Shown in pieces: positions 8,274-17,620 of a stretch of DNA of 50,428 nt. A program made the translations under genes and the position numbers. How positions within the stretch are numbered: the first letter of the stretch is position 1; every line of letters starts with the position of its first letter. Source of the DNA: Candidatus Endonucleibacter bathymodioli. Its GTDB lineage: Bacteria; Pseudomonadota; Gammaproteobacteria; Pseudomonadales; Endozoicomonadaceae. The DNA is taken from NCBI GenBank assembly GCA_030674915.1, contig JASXSV010000024.1, forward strand, positions 1-50,428, in the 5' to 3' direction. The notes under the pieces are model-generated. The model did no database searches. It was not told the origin of the DNA and saw only the letters and a program-made list of their open reading frames with translations.

Positions 8274-8570
8274 ACTTATGTATATTAGATAGGTTTATTA
8301 GATGATAGTTCCGTGAAGGTTATCATACCCAACACACTTGTTAAATTTTCTAATGCCATGAGGACCTTTGCACAAGCCGTAATTTTGTTGAGAGTTTATG
8401 TTTATCAATGATCTGACGAGTACGTTTTTAACGCAGTAATCCCTAGAATATGGAAAAATAGAAAGAGTGCGAAACTCTCTTCCTATTTGTTAATATGCAG
8501 AGTGTAGAGATAAATGTTATTCTACACTAAAAAAACAAACCACACTCTGTTCCTACCATAGCACCTAGTA
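8274..8570. other. Intergenic, with a stray IS end
   Basis: Around 8359-8376 lies gaggacctttgcacaag, resembling the IS5-family terminus but not followed by the rest of the element. A hairpin with stem AGTGTAGA/TCTACACT lies near 8500-8530. No gene recognised. Confidence 0.4.
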
Positions 8571-9017
8571 TTAGTACCTATCATTATTATTGGAATCTTG
8601 GTCAAAATTATAAAAATTATTCCTCTGTACTTCTGTACTGTCGGACTCCCCACTTATAACATAGACGTTCATACTGCCATTAGTTTCTGCATGATTGACT
8701 GTTGTGGGTGTTTTGTTATTTCTTTTACCTGTGTCGTCTGAGTTAGTTCTTTCTGAGACAGATTTTATACCAGTCATAAGTGGAATAATATAGCAAATAT
8801 TAGCATGCACTGAATTTTTAACACGGGCAGCCAACTTCATGATACCTTTAGATATATATTTTACTGGATTTTTCCAGCCCACGATTTTAACCGCAATCTT
8901 CTTGAACCTCGAAACCATCCGACATCCGAATTTTCTTGATGACACAATTTCTTTCTTAGTAGTGTGATCTGGAGTATTGACCTCTGTTTTTACATTTAAA
9001 CTTGTGTTATTCATCAT
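8571..9017 (-). CDS. Small basic protein of unknown function
   Basis: 148 residues, no family recognised. The first half is strongly basic and partly amphipathic (RKFGCRMVSRFKKIAVKIVG, KNPVKYISKGIMKLAARVK); the second half is Asn/Ser/Asp rich and probably disordered. No signal peptide or convincing membrane segment. An AAGGAAAA ribosome site precedes the ATG at 9017. In this setting a nucleic-acid-binding or host-targeted protein is possible, but nothing proves it. Confidence 0.55.
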   Translation of the reverse strand: MMNNTSLNVKTEVNTPDHTTKKEIVSSRKFGCRMVSRFKKIAVKIVGWKNPVKYISKGIMKLAARVKNSVHANICYIIPLMTGIKSVSERTNSDDTGKRNNKTPTTVNHAETNGSMNVYVISGESDSTEVQRNNFYNFDQDSNNNDRY

Positions 9018-9220
9018 AAGTAATTTTCCTTATATATAATTATTGTGTGTATATGACATATTATCTATCTTAAATTATTAAGAAGCACTAACAAGGTTGT
9101 TAGTAATGCTAATTAATATAGCCTTTACGATTGTAGTGGTTGTAGGAGAGAAACCAGCTAAGTTTGTAAACTATGAGTTTGTGATTAGTAGGTGGCTGGA
9201 GTGAATAGGAATAGTCGATC

Positions 9221-10152
9221 CTAGATTTCCACAATAACTAACACACTTACCAGACAAAAACTCAATCGGACTAAAGTAGTTTAAATCTTTTCGTGGCCGT
9301 ATGTTGATTAAAAATTGAGACTAAGCAAATTTATTTTTCGACACGCCGCGAATCTTCACTCCCTTTGGGAATAATCTCCGTAGCAGGCCATTAGCATTCT
9401 CGTTAAGTCCAAGTTGTCATGAGTAGTATGGCTTAGCAAAGTATATCTTACCTCCTAACGATTGAGCGATACTTGCGTGGCCGGCAAACTCTTCCACCAT
9501 TATCAAACGTAACGATCTTACAGTTACTGTTGTAAGGCCGTAACATCTTTTTGATGGCCTGGCTCCCTGCTTTTTTGGCCTTGTTTTTGACTCTGACTGT
9601 TAAAATAAATTTCGAGACACTATCGACATGCCTGAAATTAATAAGGCTCCAGCCTCAGCACCATGGCGCTTCCGATAACGTTTACCTGTGCGCAGGAAAA
9701 GGCAGCTCTATTGGTTTTTTTGATTAGCCGATCAATAGTCTGGTAACCAATCGCCTCGTCATAAGACTCAAGTTTCATGCGCCCTGCAATTTGCTCAGGT
9801 GTAAAGCCTAAGTCTAGCTGGGACTTTACCTGCTGAATTACCACATCAGTTCTTTTGTGAAACTTGGTCGCGTCTTACGCCTCTGTCGGCTGTGGCGATG
9901 AGTTTCCTCCTCGTCATAAGCCCCAAGGCGACAGCGCTTCAGCTCCAGGGAGATTGTTTTATTGCAGCGCTGCAGATAACCACCAACCCTACGCGCCGAA
10001 AATACGTGCGTGATGACTGGTATCATTCAGCCAAAGTCAGCTGTTTGTAGAGTTTCCAAAGTGGTCATCTGGTTCGTTGTATGAGAACTTCAGCCTACGA
10101 GCAACTGACTCTCAAATCAATTCTAAGTATCTCAGTTATTGTGGAAATCTAG
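9221..10152 (-). mobile_element. Decayed IS30-like element
   Basis: Ends form an inverted repeat: ctagatttccacaataact at 9221 and agttattgtggaaatctag ending at 10152. Inside, the minus strand holds broken pieces of an IS30-type transposase: an N-terminal part (ISLELKRCRLGAYDEEETH), a helix-turn-helix part (VKSQLDLGFTPEQIAGRMKL) and the C-terminal core (GLNENANGLLRRLFPKG, INIRPRKDLNYFSPIEF). Multiple frameshifts. A related remnant is at 26041-26469. It is different from the intact IS30 in this window. Confidence 0.75.
9638..10026 (-). pseudogene. IS30-like transposase N-terminal pieces
   Basis: Two overlapping short frames (9638-9844 and 9838-10026) carry consecutive N-terminal parts of the transposase, separated by a frameshift near 9840. 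The pattern Q-L-x-L-G-F-x-P-E-Q-I-A-G is the IS30 second helix-turn-helix. Catalytic parts lie downstream in other frames. Confidence 0.65.
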
Positions 10153-10892
10153 GTTTGGCTATTGAATTTTCCAGCCCGTAAATGGCCACGGCCCCATACC
10201 CCTTATTGGCTTCTCTGACCAGATTTCCATTTAGATATCGCATAAACCTACTGATATCCTGTAATCTTATTTGATACTCTTTTTCCAATTCGTCGACCCA
10301 ATGCAGTAGGGCCCACTTAATCTATCTTGTGCAAGATTGCATTGAACAATATTGACAAACACCCGTGTAGGAGACACCTTACTTTTGACTGCCACTGCTA
10401 TCCATGGGTAAAACATCAATACCCAGAGCTATGTGATCGTGCTTATCCAATAGAATTAGAATGGGTGAAATTGAGGCATTTAGATTAACAGCGCCCTCCG
10501 CCAGAGCGTCATTAATCAGGGCACAAGTGCGCAATCATCTTCATCAGACCTCTGCCGCACACTAATGAATGTGGCATTTGCCGAAGCCCGATACAGCGCT
10601 TGACTCAACCATAGTTGTGAATATTATCTACAGCATAAAAATAGCTTTTATCTCTAGCCAGCAGAGCACTATATGCTCAAATCAATTCAATATTGGGAAT
10701 GCCATACTAGATTACCACGCCGTCTTTGTGCTAACTTAACACTTTAAATTCCGTAATTAGGCACCCAGCACAGCATATAAAAGCACATTACAATATAATG
10801 CAACATTTATGGTTTACTCTTTTTTTGACTGATGAGTTAGAACCTCCCCCCATGCTTTAAGCTTATTGCTCTATGACCAGGAGATCCTCCAT
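10153..10892 (-). pseudogene. Decayed coding region, unidentified
   Basis: About 740 bases with no intact gene. The minus strand shows coding-like fragments in shifted frames, for example LINDALAEGAVNLNASISPI followed by LLDKHDHIALGIDVLPMDS, then LLHWVDELEKEYQIRLQDI and REANKGYGAVAIYGLENS. I do not recognise the family. It looks like a degraded bacterial gene between a dead IS30-like element and a dead F-box gene. Confidence 0.35.
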
Positions 10893-10982
10893 CTATAGCG
10901 CTAAGCTTAAAGATTCTGGTATAGTATCATTACTGATGACTAAGATGTGACGACCATCTGCGCTAAAGGAGACCTTACTGGA

Positions 10983-11978
10983 TTAACGTTGATTACTGGG
11001 AGACTCGGGAATATCAACTCTGACCTTTTCTTTCCATTCATTGTTCACCCCCAAGCTCCAGACACTTATGGATAGATCATTGTAGCCAAACACCACATGG
11101 CGACTATCGTCGCTAAAATTGGCAGTGTCGGGCCTCAATGTGTAGTCCACCGTTCCTGTGACTACTGGTGTTGTCCATTCTCCTGATGCTTTCTGGCTAC
11201 AGATGTGGATGCCTTTACTACAATCGAACGCTATATGCCGCCTATCTGGACTAATGCCAATTGGACGCCCGCTATCACCAACCATAATGGTTTCATCTGT
11301 CCATCCTCCACCCTCATTCTTACTCCAAATTTTAATACCATCAGTAAATAAGTCCGTCACTATATGAGAGCTATCCGCTCCGAAAAAAGCATTAAACACC
11401 TCTGTTTTATTGGAAAAGGCTTCTACTTCTGAGCACTTCCCATCCACCCCCAGGGACCAGACCGAACAGCCCGCTCTACGAGTTGTAATTAGCAGCTGAG
11501 CACTATCAGGACTGAACGACATATTGTCTAGTATACGAAAGTTCTTATATTTCTTAGTGAAGTTACAGCTGCTTTTGTCTACCCACTTATCGTCCTGCTC
11601 CCGAGCCAATATTGAGAGATCATGAAGGTGAATATCCTTGGCTACCATATAACGTCCATTATCGCTGATGACCTCTGGGTTGAGATTATCATTCCTTACA
11701 AAAGTTAGTTTTTTATACCATTTTCCATACGTATCTACACCCCAGACTGTAGTCTTCTCTGCCTTAAACTCGGGGTCCTGCAAATGACTTTTAGCGTGAT
11801 CAGAACTGATGATCACAAAATTACGACCATCCTCGCTGAATCTAACATTACCGTACTTACATATCCGACTGTCTACCTGATCTAGTCTAAATTGAACGCA
11901 CTTAGTCATCAGCTCACTAATGGTGTGAAATAATATATGCGGGAAATACCTGAATCCATTATTTTTCAGAGCAATCAT
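10983..11978 (-). CDS. WD40-like repeat fragment of the dead F-box paralogue
   Basis: 331-residue open frame starting MIALKNNGFRYFPHILFH, corresponding to residue 129 onward of the intact F-box protein. It lacks the signal peptide and F-box. If translated from its internal ATG it would be a cytoplasmic propeller fragment, which I think unlikely to be functional. Confidence 0.5.
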   Translation of the reverse strand: MIALKNNGFRYFPHILFHTISELMTKCVQFRLDQVDSRICKYGNVRFSEDGRNFVIISSDHAKSHLQDPEFKAEKTTVWGVDTYGKWYKKLTFVRNDNLNPEVISDNGRYMVAKDIHLHDLSILAREQDDKWVDKSSCNFTKKYKNFRILDNMSFSPDSAQLLITTRRAGCSVWSLGVDGKCSEVEAFSNKTEVFNAFFGADSSHIVTDLFTDGIKIWSKNEGGGWTDETIMVGDSGRPIGISPDRRHIAFDCSKGIHICSQKASGEWTTPVVTGTVDYTLRPDTANFSDDSRHVVFGYNDLSISVWSLGVNNEWKEKVRVDIPESPSNQR

Positions 11979-11993
11979 CTCATCAGCTATCTG

Positions 11994-12335
11994 TTAACTT
12001 CCAGCAAACTGATATATCCAAGATCTAAGTTCCCCTTCACTTATCTCCGCTGCGCTCAATTCGAATTGAGTCTGTTGCTCAGTGGATAGGCGTGAAAACC
12101 AAATCTTAGCTATAACCTCATTATCTGCTATGAGGTGATATAATGTACGACAAGTTTTTGAAAGATTCGAAATATCCAGAAGACTAAGATGAGAAAAAAG
12201 ATTATTGTTAACAATAGCCAAAAGTCTAGAAAACACCACCTTCTTCTCCTTTACATTAGGCTCTGAACCATTCTTACCTGCACCGAAGACACCCCCGAAG
12301 GCTATACTAGTACCACTTATAAACATTGTTAGCAT
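11994..12335 (-). CDS. F-box fragment of the dead paralogue
   Basis: 113 residues from an internal ATG: the end of the hydrophobic signal core (MLTMFISGTSIAF), then the F-box-like segment (LFSHLSLLDISNLSKTCRTL) and a conserved WFSRLSTEQQTQF block shared with the intact paralogue, ending at the in-frame TAA. Same frame as the following fragment, so one nonsense codon separates them. Confidence 0.5.
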   Translation of the reverse strand: MLTMFISGTSIAFGGVFGAGKNGSEPNVKEKKVVFSRLLAIVNNNLFSHLSLLDISNLSKTCRTLYHLIADNEVIAKIWFSRLSTEQQTQFELSAAEISEGELRSWIYQFAGS

Positions 12336-12357
12336 TAAAGTAAACAGTCTAATCTTT

Positions 12358-12411
12358 TAGGCTTATTACACCTGATTTTCAGTTGTTTAGAGCGACTCGT
12401 GCAAAGGTCTC
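12358..12411 (-). mobile_element. Solo end of an IS5-family element
   Basis: About 54 bases identical, apart from two or three changes, to the terminal segment of the 19302-20501 element (gcttattacacctgattttcag ... gcaaaggtctc). The remainder of the element is absent. It removed the start codon of the F-box paralogue. Confidence 0.8.
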
Positions 12412-12611
12412 ATAGTAGATTATATTCTGGTAAAATATCAACATGCTTATGTGGGATAGATACGTCAAAAAACAGCTCTAATCACTAGAAACAGTGCATA
12501 TAACTCGAGAATTTGGTATTAAATACATGGTTACCTGATATACTGCATAACTCCTTACAAAATAATAAATATTCAACAACCATGCCTACGGTCGTTGGTA
12601 ATACTGAGGTA

Positions 12612-13469
12612 TCAATATGTCTTCAGCAAATTTGGTGATTGTATACTATTTATAACATATTTTTTGACAGCTTTTTTAGTAGATTTCTTAGCAGGCTTCA
12701 TAAAAAATCTCTTAGTAGGTCTCTTGACAGATTTTGTAGAAGCTTTGTCAACATCATTACCTGCTTTTGGCAAATTGCTTTTTTGTTTTGTCCATAGGCT
12801 AATAGCGCATTTTTTCGCCTTTACATATGTCTCAGCCATAATAACGGCCATAGTTTCTTTGATCAATGATGATACATATTTATCACATATTCCATCTGCT
12901 GTGCCTAATATTTCCAGAAGTAAACTTACTTTTGTGAAGTCTGGTGATTCACTTATAAATTGACCAGGATGCATGTACTCATAGGCGCTTTCATCTGTAA
13001 TGGATGACCATTCATCTGCTGCCATTTCAAGCGCTATTCCAGTATAAGCACCTGTCGAAAGTGGAGCTCCCAATGCTTCTAATAATTTTACACACTCTTT
13101 TGGTTTTGTTAATATGCGGAGAATGGCATCGTTAAGTTGCTGCTGCATAAAACGGGTTGGCTTTCGCACATAGCTATTATCACTCTGGGCCATTATTCTT
13201 ACAGGATTATACTTGTTCATTGATATAAGCAAGTTAAGCACCGTTGTCAATGAGTTAGATACAGTCTTCATTTTTGTCTCTGGCGTGCTTTTAATAACGC
13301 CAGTGACTTCCATTTTTGTGTTATAACTTATAACATTTTTGGCTACAGAAATGCATTTCCATATAGTGTTTCTGGCTAAGCTCTCTGCATCATAGAAAGC
13401 CCCCATACTTTTTTTCAGCAATGATTCATCATCATGACCCGCTATTAACCCTATAGATTTAATATTCAT
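12612..13469 (-). CDS. Unknown protein with histone-H1-like lysine-rich tail
   Basis: 285 residues. Residues 1-225 are probably mostly helical (for example RFMQQQLNDAILRILTKP) with no recognised domain. The last 60 residues become strongly basic: KSVKRPTKRFFMKPAKKSTKKAVKKYV, with a Lys-Pro/Lys-Ala pattern like histone H1 tails, bacterial AlgP/Hc1-type proteins and nuclear localisation signals. No signal peptide. A strong AGGAGG ribosome site sits just before the ATG at 13469. Binding to nucleic acid, bacterial or host, is the natural guess; the sequence does not say which. Confidence 0.65.
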   Translation of the reverse strand: MNIKSIGLIAGHDDESLLKKSMGAFYDAESLARNTIWKCISVAKNVISYNTKMEVTGVIKSTPETKMKTVSNSLTTVLNLLISMNKYNPVRIMAQSDNSYVRKPTRFMQQQLNDAILRILTKPKECVKLLEALGAPLSTGAYTGIALEMAADEWSSITDESAYEYMHPGQFISESPDFTKVSLLLEILGTADGICDKYVSSLIKETMAVIMAETYVKAKKCAISLWTKQKSNLPKAGNDVDKASTKSVKRPTKRFFMKPAKKSTKKAVKKYVINSIQSPNLLKTY

Positions 13470-13655
13470 GGCTTTCCTCCTATCCAGCTACGAATCATAA
13501 CTATTTATTAAGTACAATCTTGTTAATTATAATATTCCTTTATGACCATATAGTAACCGTATGGTTAGTACAGATAACAAAAAAGCGTCTTACAGCATTT
13601 TTACTGAATAGTTACTTCCGCTCTAAATAAATGACTATACCCTTTGAAGGTGTAG

Positions 13656-13675
13656 CCTAGATTTCCACAACAACT
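13656..13675 (+). mobile_element. Solo inverted-repeat end of an IS30-like element
   Basis: cctagatttccacaacaact matches the end of the decayed element at 9221-10152 with one change. No transposase follows; a classical IS5 has inserted immediately after it. Confidence 0.6.
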
Positions 13676-13677
13676 AA

Positions 13678-14830
13678 GGAAGGTGCGATTCAGTCCTGGT
13701 AATGAGATAATCCCATCACTTCTCTTTAATAGTATGAACCATGAGACACCAACTCAGCTTCGCCGACAGCGAATACGAGCATAAACGCCGCCAAACCCGC
13801 AAAAAAAGTTTCTTGAACGGATGAAAACACTGGCTCCCTGGAAACTTATGGTGTCAGTTATCGAGCCATATTACCCCAAGCCTGGTAATGGTCTCCGACC
13901 GTATTCCCTGATGACGATGCTGCGTACTCACTGTATACAGCAGTGGTACAGCATGAGTAATCCTGCGATGGGAGATGTCTTGTAGACACCCAGCCATGCG
14001 TTTGTTTGCTGGCCTATCACTGAATGGGATGATCCCTGATCACACCACGATCATGAACTTCCGTCACTTCTTAGAGCGTCATGATTTGGCACGCAAAATC
14101 TTCAACGAAGTGAATGACTGTCGAGTGATGCTGGCGTGCTGGTCAAAGAAGGCACGCTGATGGATGCCATCATTATCGCAGCTCCCAGCTCCACCAAGAA
14201 CAAAGCCGGTGAGCGTGATCCAGAGATGCAGCAAACCAAGAAGGGTAATGAGTGGCACTTCGGCATGAAGGCTCATATCGGAGTCGATGCGAACTGGGCT
14301 GACGCATAGTCTTACGACCACCGCTGCCAACGAACACGATCTGAATCAAGCTGAAAGTCTACTGTATGGTGATGAGGAGTTCATTTTCGGCGATGCCGGT
14401 TATCGTGGCGCAGAAAAACGGGGCGAGTTGAAAGACATCGATGTCGAATGGCCTATCGCGGAACGTCCAAGAAAAGTAAGGGCTTGGAAGAAACATCCAC
14501 GGATCAACAATGTTATGATCAATATAGAATACATGAAAGCCAGTGTACGATCCAAGATTGAGCATCCGTTTCGGATCATCAAATGTCAGTTCGGATTCAC
14601 CAAAGCTTGCTACCGAGGCTTAGCTAAAAATGATAGCAAATTGTCCATGCTATTTGCTTTGGCAAACATCGTCCGTGTGGGACAAATGCTCAAAACATAG
14701 CATCAGTGTGCCTGTGTGTCGGGAAATCGCATGCAGGCACTGAAAAACTAATAAAAATCGGACTGTTAACCTGCAAATCGACCGCAATGTGTCGATGCAC
14801 TTAAAAAATCGGGACTTAATCGCACCTTAC
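13678..14830 (+). mobile_element. Classical IS5 element with 4-bp target duplication
   Basis: Terminal inverted repeats start GGAAGGTGCGATTCAGTCC on the left and, on the complementary strand, GTAAGGTGCGATTAAGTCC on the right, close to Escherichia coli IS5 ends. The target duplication is ctaa (13674-13677 and 14831-14834), the YTAR type expected of IS5. The transposase inside is frameshifted, so the copy is dead. Confidence 0.85.
13741..14700 (+). pseudogene. IS5 transposase, frameshifted
   Basis: From ATG 13741 ([18 protein letters not shown]) to the stop at 14700 the sequence follows the IS5 transposase closely but in several frames. Recognisable blocks are [19 protein letters not shown] (13975-14160 frame), the middle [10 protein letters not shown] part in another frame, and [13 protein letters not shown] ... 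[12 protein letters not shown] ... [17 protein letters not shown] in the last frame (14287-14700). Confidence 0.85.
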
Positions 14831-14849
14831 CTAAGCCTAGGTAGCGCTA

Positions 14850-15160
14850 TTTTATAAATCCGAACTGACATTTAATGATCCAAAACGGATGCTCAACCTT
14901 GACTCGTACACTGATTTTCAAGTATTAGATATTGATCACAACGTTGCTGATCCCAGGATGCTTCTTCCAGCCCCTTACTTTCCCTGGCCATTCCGCGATA
15001 TCACAGTAGACATCGATATTTTTCAACTCGTCCCGCTTTTTTGCTCCACGACAACCGGCATCGGCGAAGCTGAGAGCTTAGATCAGCTGAACCTGGTGTT
15101 TCATGGTTCATTCCATCAAAGAGCAATGACAGCGATTATCTCATTACGAGTACTTAATCG
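14850..15160 (-). mobile_element. IS5 remnant, internally deleted
   Basis: The minus strand carries C-terminal IS5 transposase pieces with stops, then the left end of IS5 with its leader (compare 13690-13760), ending near 15160 at a tacttaatcg terminus. The middle of the element is missing. It lies back to back with the IS5 at 13678-14830. Confidence 0.65.
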
Positions 15161-15242
15161 GCAGGCTCATAACAATAAACAGCTTTTTCCATGTGCCCGC
15201 CCCCAGCCGACGCCGCCCTTAAAATGACACCTGACTTCATAT

Positions 15243-17501
15243 CTAGTACTGCTTTTTACTACTCATATCTTGATTTTGTGCTTTATAGGTAAAATATAAA
15301 ACATTCTGGATCACTGTTCTGCACAATGGGCAGTGTATTGCTTTATAGCTCGCATGGTTTTCTTCATACTTATTCCAGCAAGTTTTCTCCATTGAATGAA
15401 CACAAGATGAGAATCCTACCATTTCCACTCCTTTCTTAAGATCATCTAGGCAAATAACGCAAGTCGGAGTGTTATATGAGTATGCAGTATTGGCTGATGC
15501 TAGGAGATGTTCCATACCAAGAAACATAGTTCTAAAAAAAGCATCACTGTCTAAGTTAAGAGATGGGGACTCTTTAAGATTCTTCACAATCAACTTAATA
15601 TAACTATCAGCATACTCTTTTGTAATTTTAAAATCTTTTGCGCCAAAATTATATTTGTCAATTTTTGCTTGTAGTTCTTCTATAGTGCAATTAAAGAGTG
15701 ATTCTGAAACTTCTAATATACATTCTTTTATATTCTCCATTGAAACAGATTTTAGTGCCATCCTAGGGTCTACATATCGTGGTATGGGAGAGCCATGTTT
15801 GAGCATCCCCCACAATTCCCACATATAAAAAATACAGACATGCTGAGTTACTATAAATGCTATTTCGTCTAAGGTCAGTATAGAATTACAGGTAGCGCTA
15901 ACTGTTTTTGTACAATAGAGTTCATCACCAACATCAAATCTTTGAAAACCAAATCCCCGAATCTCACTTTCCTCATCAACACGTAGACTGCGACTGAGAC
16001 GGCTTAGCATAGCTTTTTCACAAAACATTATACTTAGCTTATGCACAAGATCAGAAAGCTCAATAACAGTAACTGTATTTTCTAACAATATACGTCTAGG
16101 TGCCATATAGAGCAAGGCTCCTACGTCCGATTTATTTATGTTAATATAATCTTTTACTTCTCCAATTTCACTAATTATCTCACTGAGAGCTTTATTTATC
16201 CCCCTAAGACGTTTTGTACCATTTATTAAATAACATAACCGAGCATTTGCAAAAGATGCCTTTAATCCTATATGGTGTTTATCATTTATTTCACCTATTA
16301 TTGACAGTAACTTCCTATCTATTTCCAGCAGCAAAGACAAACAAAGAAAACGCGGGCTCTGTTGCCACTCGCTCTCATTAAAAAACATGTTTTTCAACTG
16401 TTCTACTGACTTAAAGCTACACACCAAAGAATCATGTTCTTTATGTGCAATACATGGGAATGAAGGACTTGCGGTACGCAAAGAAAAAATCACTCCTAAT
16501 TTAAAATACTTCATTGCTTTCAATTTATCATGAAATGTATCCCACCGTTTTTTATTATGCTCTACAATATGGTTCTGCGTCATATACATTTTTTGATATA
16601 TGTCCTCATATAGAATATTGTCTCTTGCTGATTTTCCCCCTACTGATTCTTCTCCTAAATCTACACTTAAGGACTCTGTTACGACTTCTGGTGTTGCTGA
16701 TAAGCACTCAGTCATTACTTCTGCTGAAGGAGTGCTAGGGTTATTTCTTCGTAACAGCTCATAAATATCTCCAAGGTCTGGCCTATCATCTTTATGCAAC
16801 TTCACCACATTAGCCTTTTTCACCACATTACCATTTGTAGCGCTACTTGCCAGACCTGATAAATCTCTACCATGAGTGCACGCGCGTCCTTGCGAGCCAG
16901 TCCGCTGCCATCTAGGCTCGAACAGAACTGGTGGAGGTACTTCATGTCTAGAATGACATGCCATCCGTGATTGCCCATCTCCTTCAGTAACATCTCTTGC
17001 ATTACCTTGTGCGTTATTAGTAATTGGTGACTGAGATGAAGATATAGTTGCGGAAGGTTGTTGTTGAGCCGTTAACTTATTACTCCTTCGATTTACAATA
17101 GAGGTCACTTCCATGGGTAGGTCTTCGGTATTTATATAAGTACAGCCATTTTCATGCAAACCTTTAAGGTCTTCGTATGTAATATCATGTACAGCTTTTA
17201 TCTTCTTACCGCAAGAAAAACATTCAATACGAGCATATTCATCTGTTGAAACCCCCAAATAGAAATAACCTAATTTTATAATATCCTCAATGGTTACCTT
17301 ACTAAATTTAGTGTTGAAATATTTAGCAAAAGAGAGCAATCGGATATGGCCAGTCTGATATTCTGCACGCTTATAGCCTCCTCCAAAACTCACACCAGTT
17401 ATCAGGTTACTAGTGAGAACAAATAATACATATACGACAACGACACGCACCCACTGCTCCTTTAATAAAACGCTTTTTTTATTGCCTAAAATACTGTTCA
17501 C
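15243..17501 (-). CDS. Divergent BIR plus RING protein, copy 1
   Basis: 752 residues, GTG start. Residues 14-40 (basic KEQWVR then hydrophobic core to TGVSFG) act as signal peptide or membrane anchor. Residues about 53-122 are a divergent BIR: LGYFYLG, then C94-x2-C97 (CFSCG), H116 and C120; the His-to-last-Cys spacing is three residues instead of the usual six. A long Ser/Pro-rich linker follows, then a 350-residue helical region shared with the 748-residue paralogue (ALLYMAPRRILLEN, FIVTQHVCIFYMWELWGM). Near 675-730 comes a RING-like domain: CVIC ... SSCVHSMEKTC ... CPLC, with Glu where C3HC4 RINGs have their fifth ligand. BIR and RING together suggest apoptosis control or ubiquitin ligase activity in the host; this is inferred. 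Promoter-like boxes precede it. Confidence 0.8.
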   Translation of the reverse strand: MNSILGNKKSVLLKEQWVRVVVVYVLFVLTSNLITGVSFGGGYKRAEYQTGHIRLLSFAKYFNTKFSKVTIEDIIKLGYFYLGVSTDEYARIECFSCGKKIKAVHDITYEDLKGLHENGCTYINTEDLPMEVTSIVNRRSNKLTAQQQPSATISSSQSPITNNAQGNARDVTEGDGQSRMACHSRHEVPPPVLFEPRWQRTGSQGRACTHGRDLSGLASSATNGNVVKKANVVKLHKDDRPDLGDIYELLRRNNPSTPSAEVMTECLSATPEVVTESLSVDLGEESVGGKSARDNILYEDIYQKMYMTQNHIVEHNKKRWDTFHDKLKAMKYFKLGVIFSLRTASPSFPCIAHKEHDSLVCSFKSVEQLKNMFFNESEWQQSPRFLCLSLLLEIDRKLLSIIGEINDKHHIGLKASFANARLCYLINGTKRLRGINKALSEIISEIGEVKDYININKSDVGALLYMAPRRILLENTVTVIELSDLVHKLSIMFCEKAMLSRLSRSLRVDEESEIRGFGFQRFDVGDELYCTKTVSATCNSILTLDEIAFIVTQHVCIFYMWELWGMLKHGSPIPRYVDPRMALKSVSMENIKECILEVSESLFNCTIEELQAKIDKYNFGAKDFKITKEYADSYIKLIVKNLKESPSLNLDSDAFFRTMFLGMEHLLASANTAYSYNTPTCVICLDDLKKGVEMVGFSSCVHSMEKTCWNKYEENHASYKAIHCPLCRTVIQNVLYFTYKAQNQDMSSKKQY

Positions 17502-17548
17502 TTATAAATTTCCCTGTTTTTTTGGAAAAAATGTTACATGGTGGCGCT

Positions 17549-17576
17549 ATTATAATATACTTACCAACTACTGAAA
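17549..17576 (-). promoter_or_regulatory. Putative promoter of the BIR/RING gene
   Basis: Minus strand: TTTCAG, 16-base spacer, TATAAT, about 48 bases before the GTG at 17501. The same boxes, spacing and surrounding sequence precede the paralogue at 25713. Conservation between paralogues supports function but also reflects common descent. Confidence 0.4.
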
Positions 17577-17620
17577 TTCAAGATATCGGCATCGTAACAC
17601 ATTTTTGCTACACATACTGC

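Larger units (their letters stand above)
10893..12357 (-). pseudogene. Inactivated F-box/WD40-like paralogue
   Basis: Clear paralogue of the 122-1618 gene along its whole length. Three lesions are visible. (1) The start codon is gone: an IS5-family end fragment abuts what would be codon 2 (KIRLF corresponds to MKKIRPF). (2) An in-frame TAA at 11994-11996 splits the F-box part (frame to 12335) from the repeat part (10983-11978), where the paralogue reads GKPKLADEM. (3) A frameshift near 10983 leaves the last blade (VSFSADGRHILVISND) in another frame, ending at 10893. The WD40-like blades between the lesions are well preserved (FSEDGRNFV, FSPDSAQLL, FSDDSRHVV), so inactivation is recent. Confidence 0.85.

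Noticed and set aside
8498..8530. Hairpin as a rho-independent terminator for the 8571 gene
   Set aside because: The stem is good, but the T-run lies on the wrong side for minus-strand transcription and the plus strand has A residues after it.
12595..12963. Plus-strand open frame opposite the lysine-rich tail
   Set aside because: It is an antisense shadow of the Lys-rich coding sequence; the apparent membrane-like residues come from reading Lys codons backwards.
14889..15227. Plus-strand open frame of 112 codons
   Set aside because: Antisense to an IS5 remnant; the minus strand explains the sequence.
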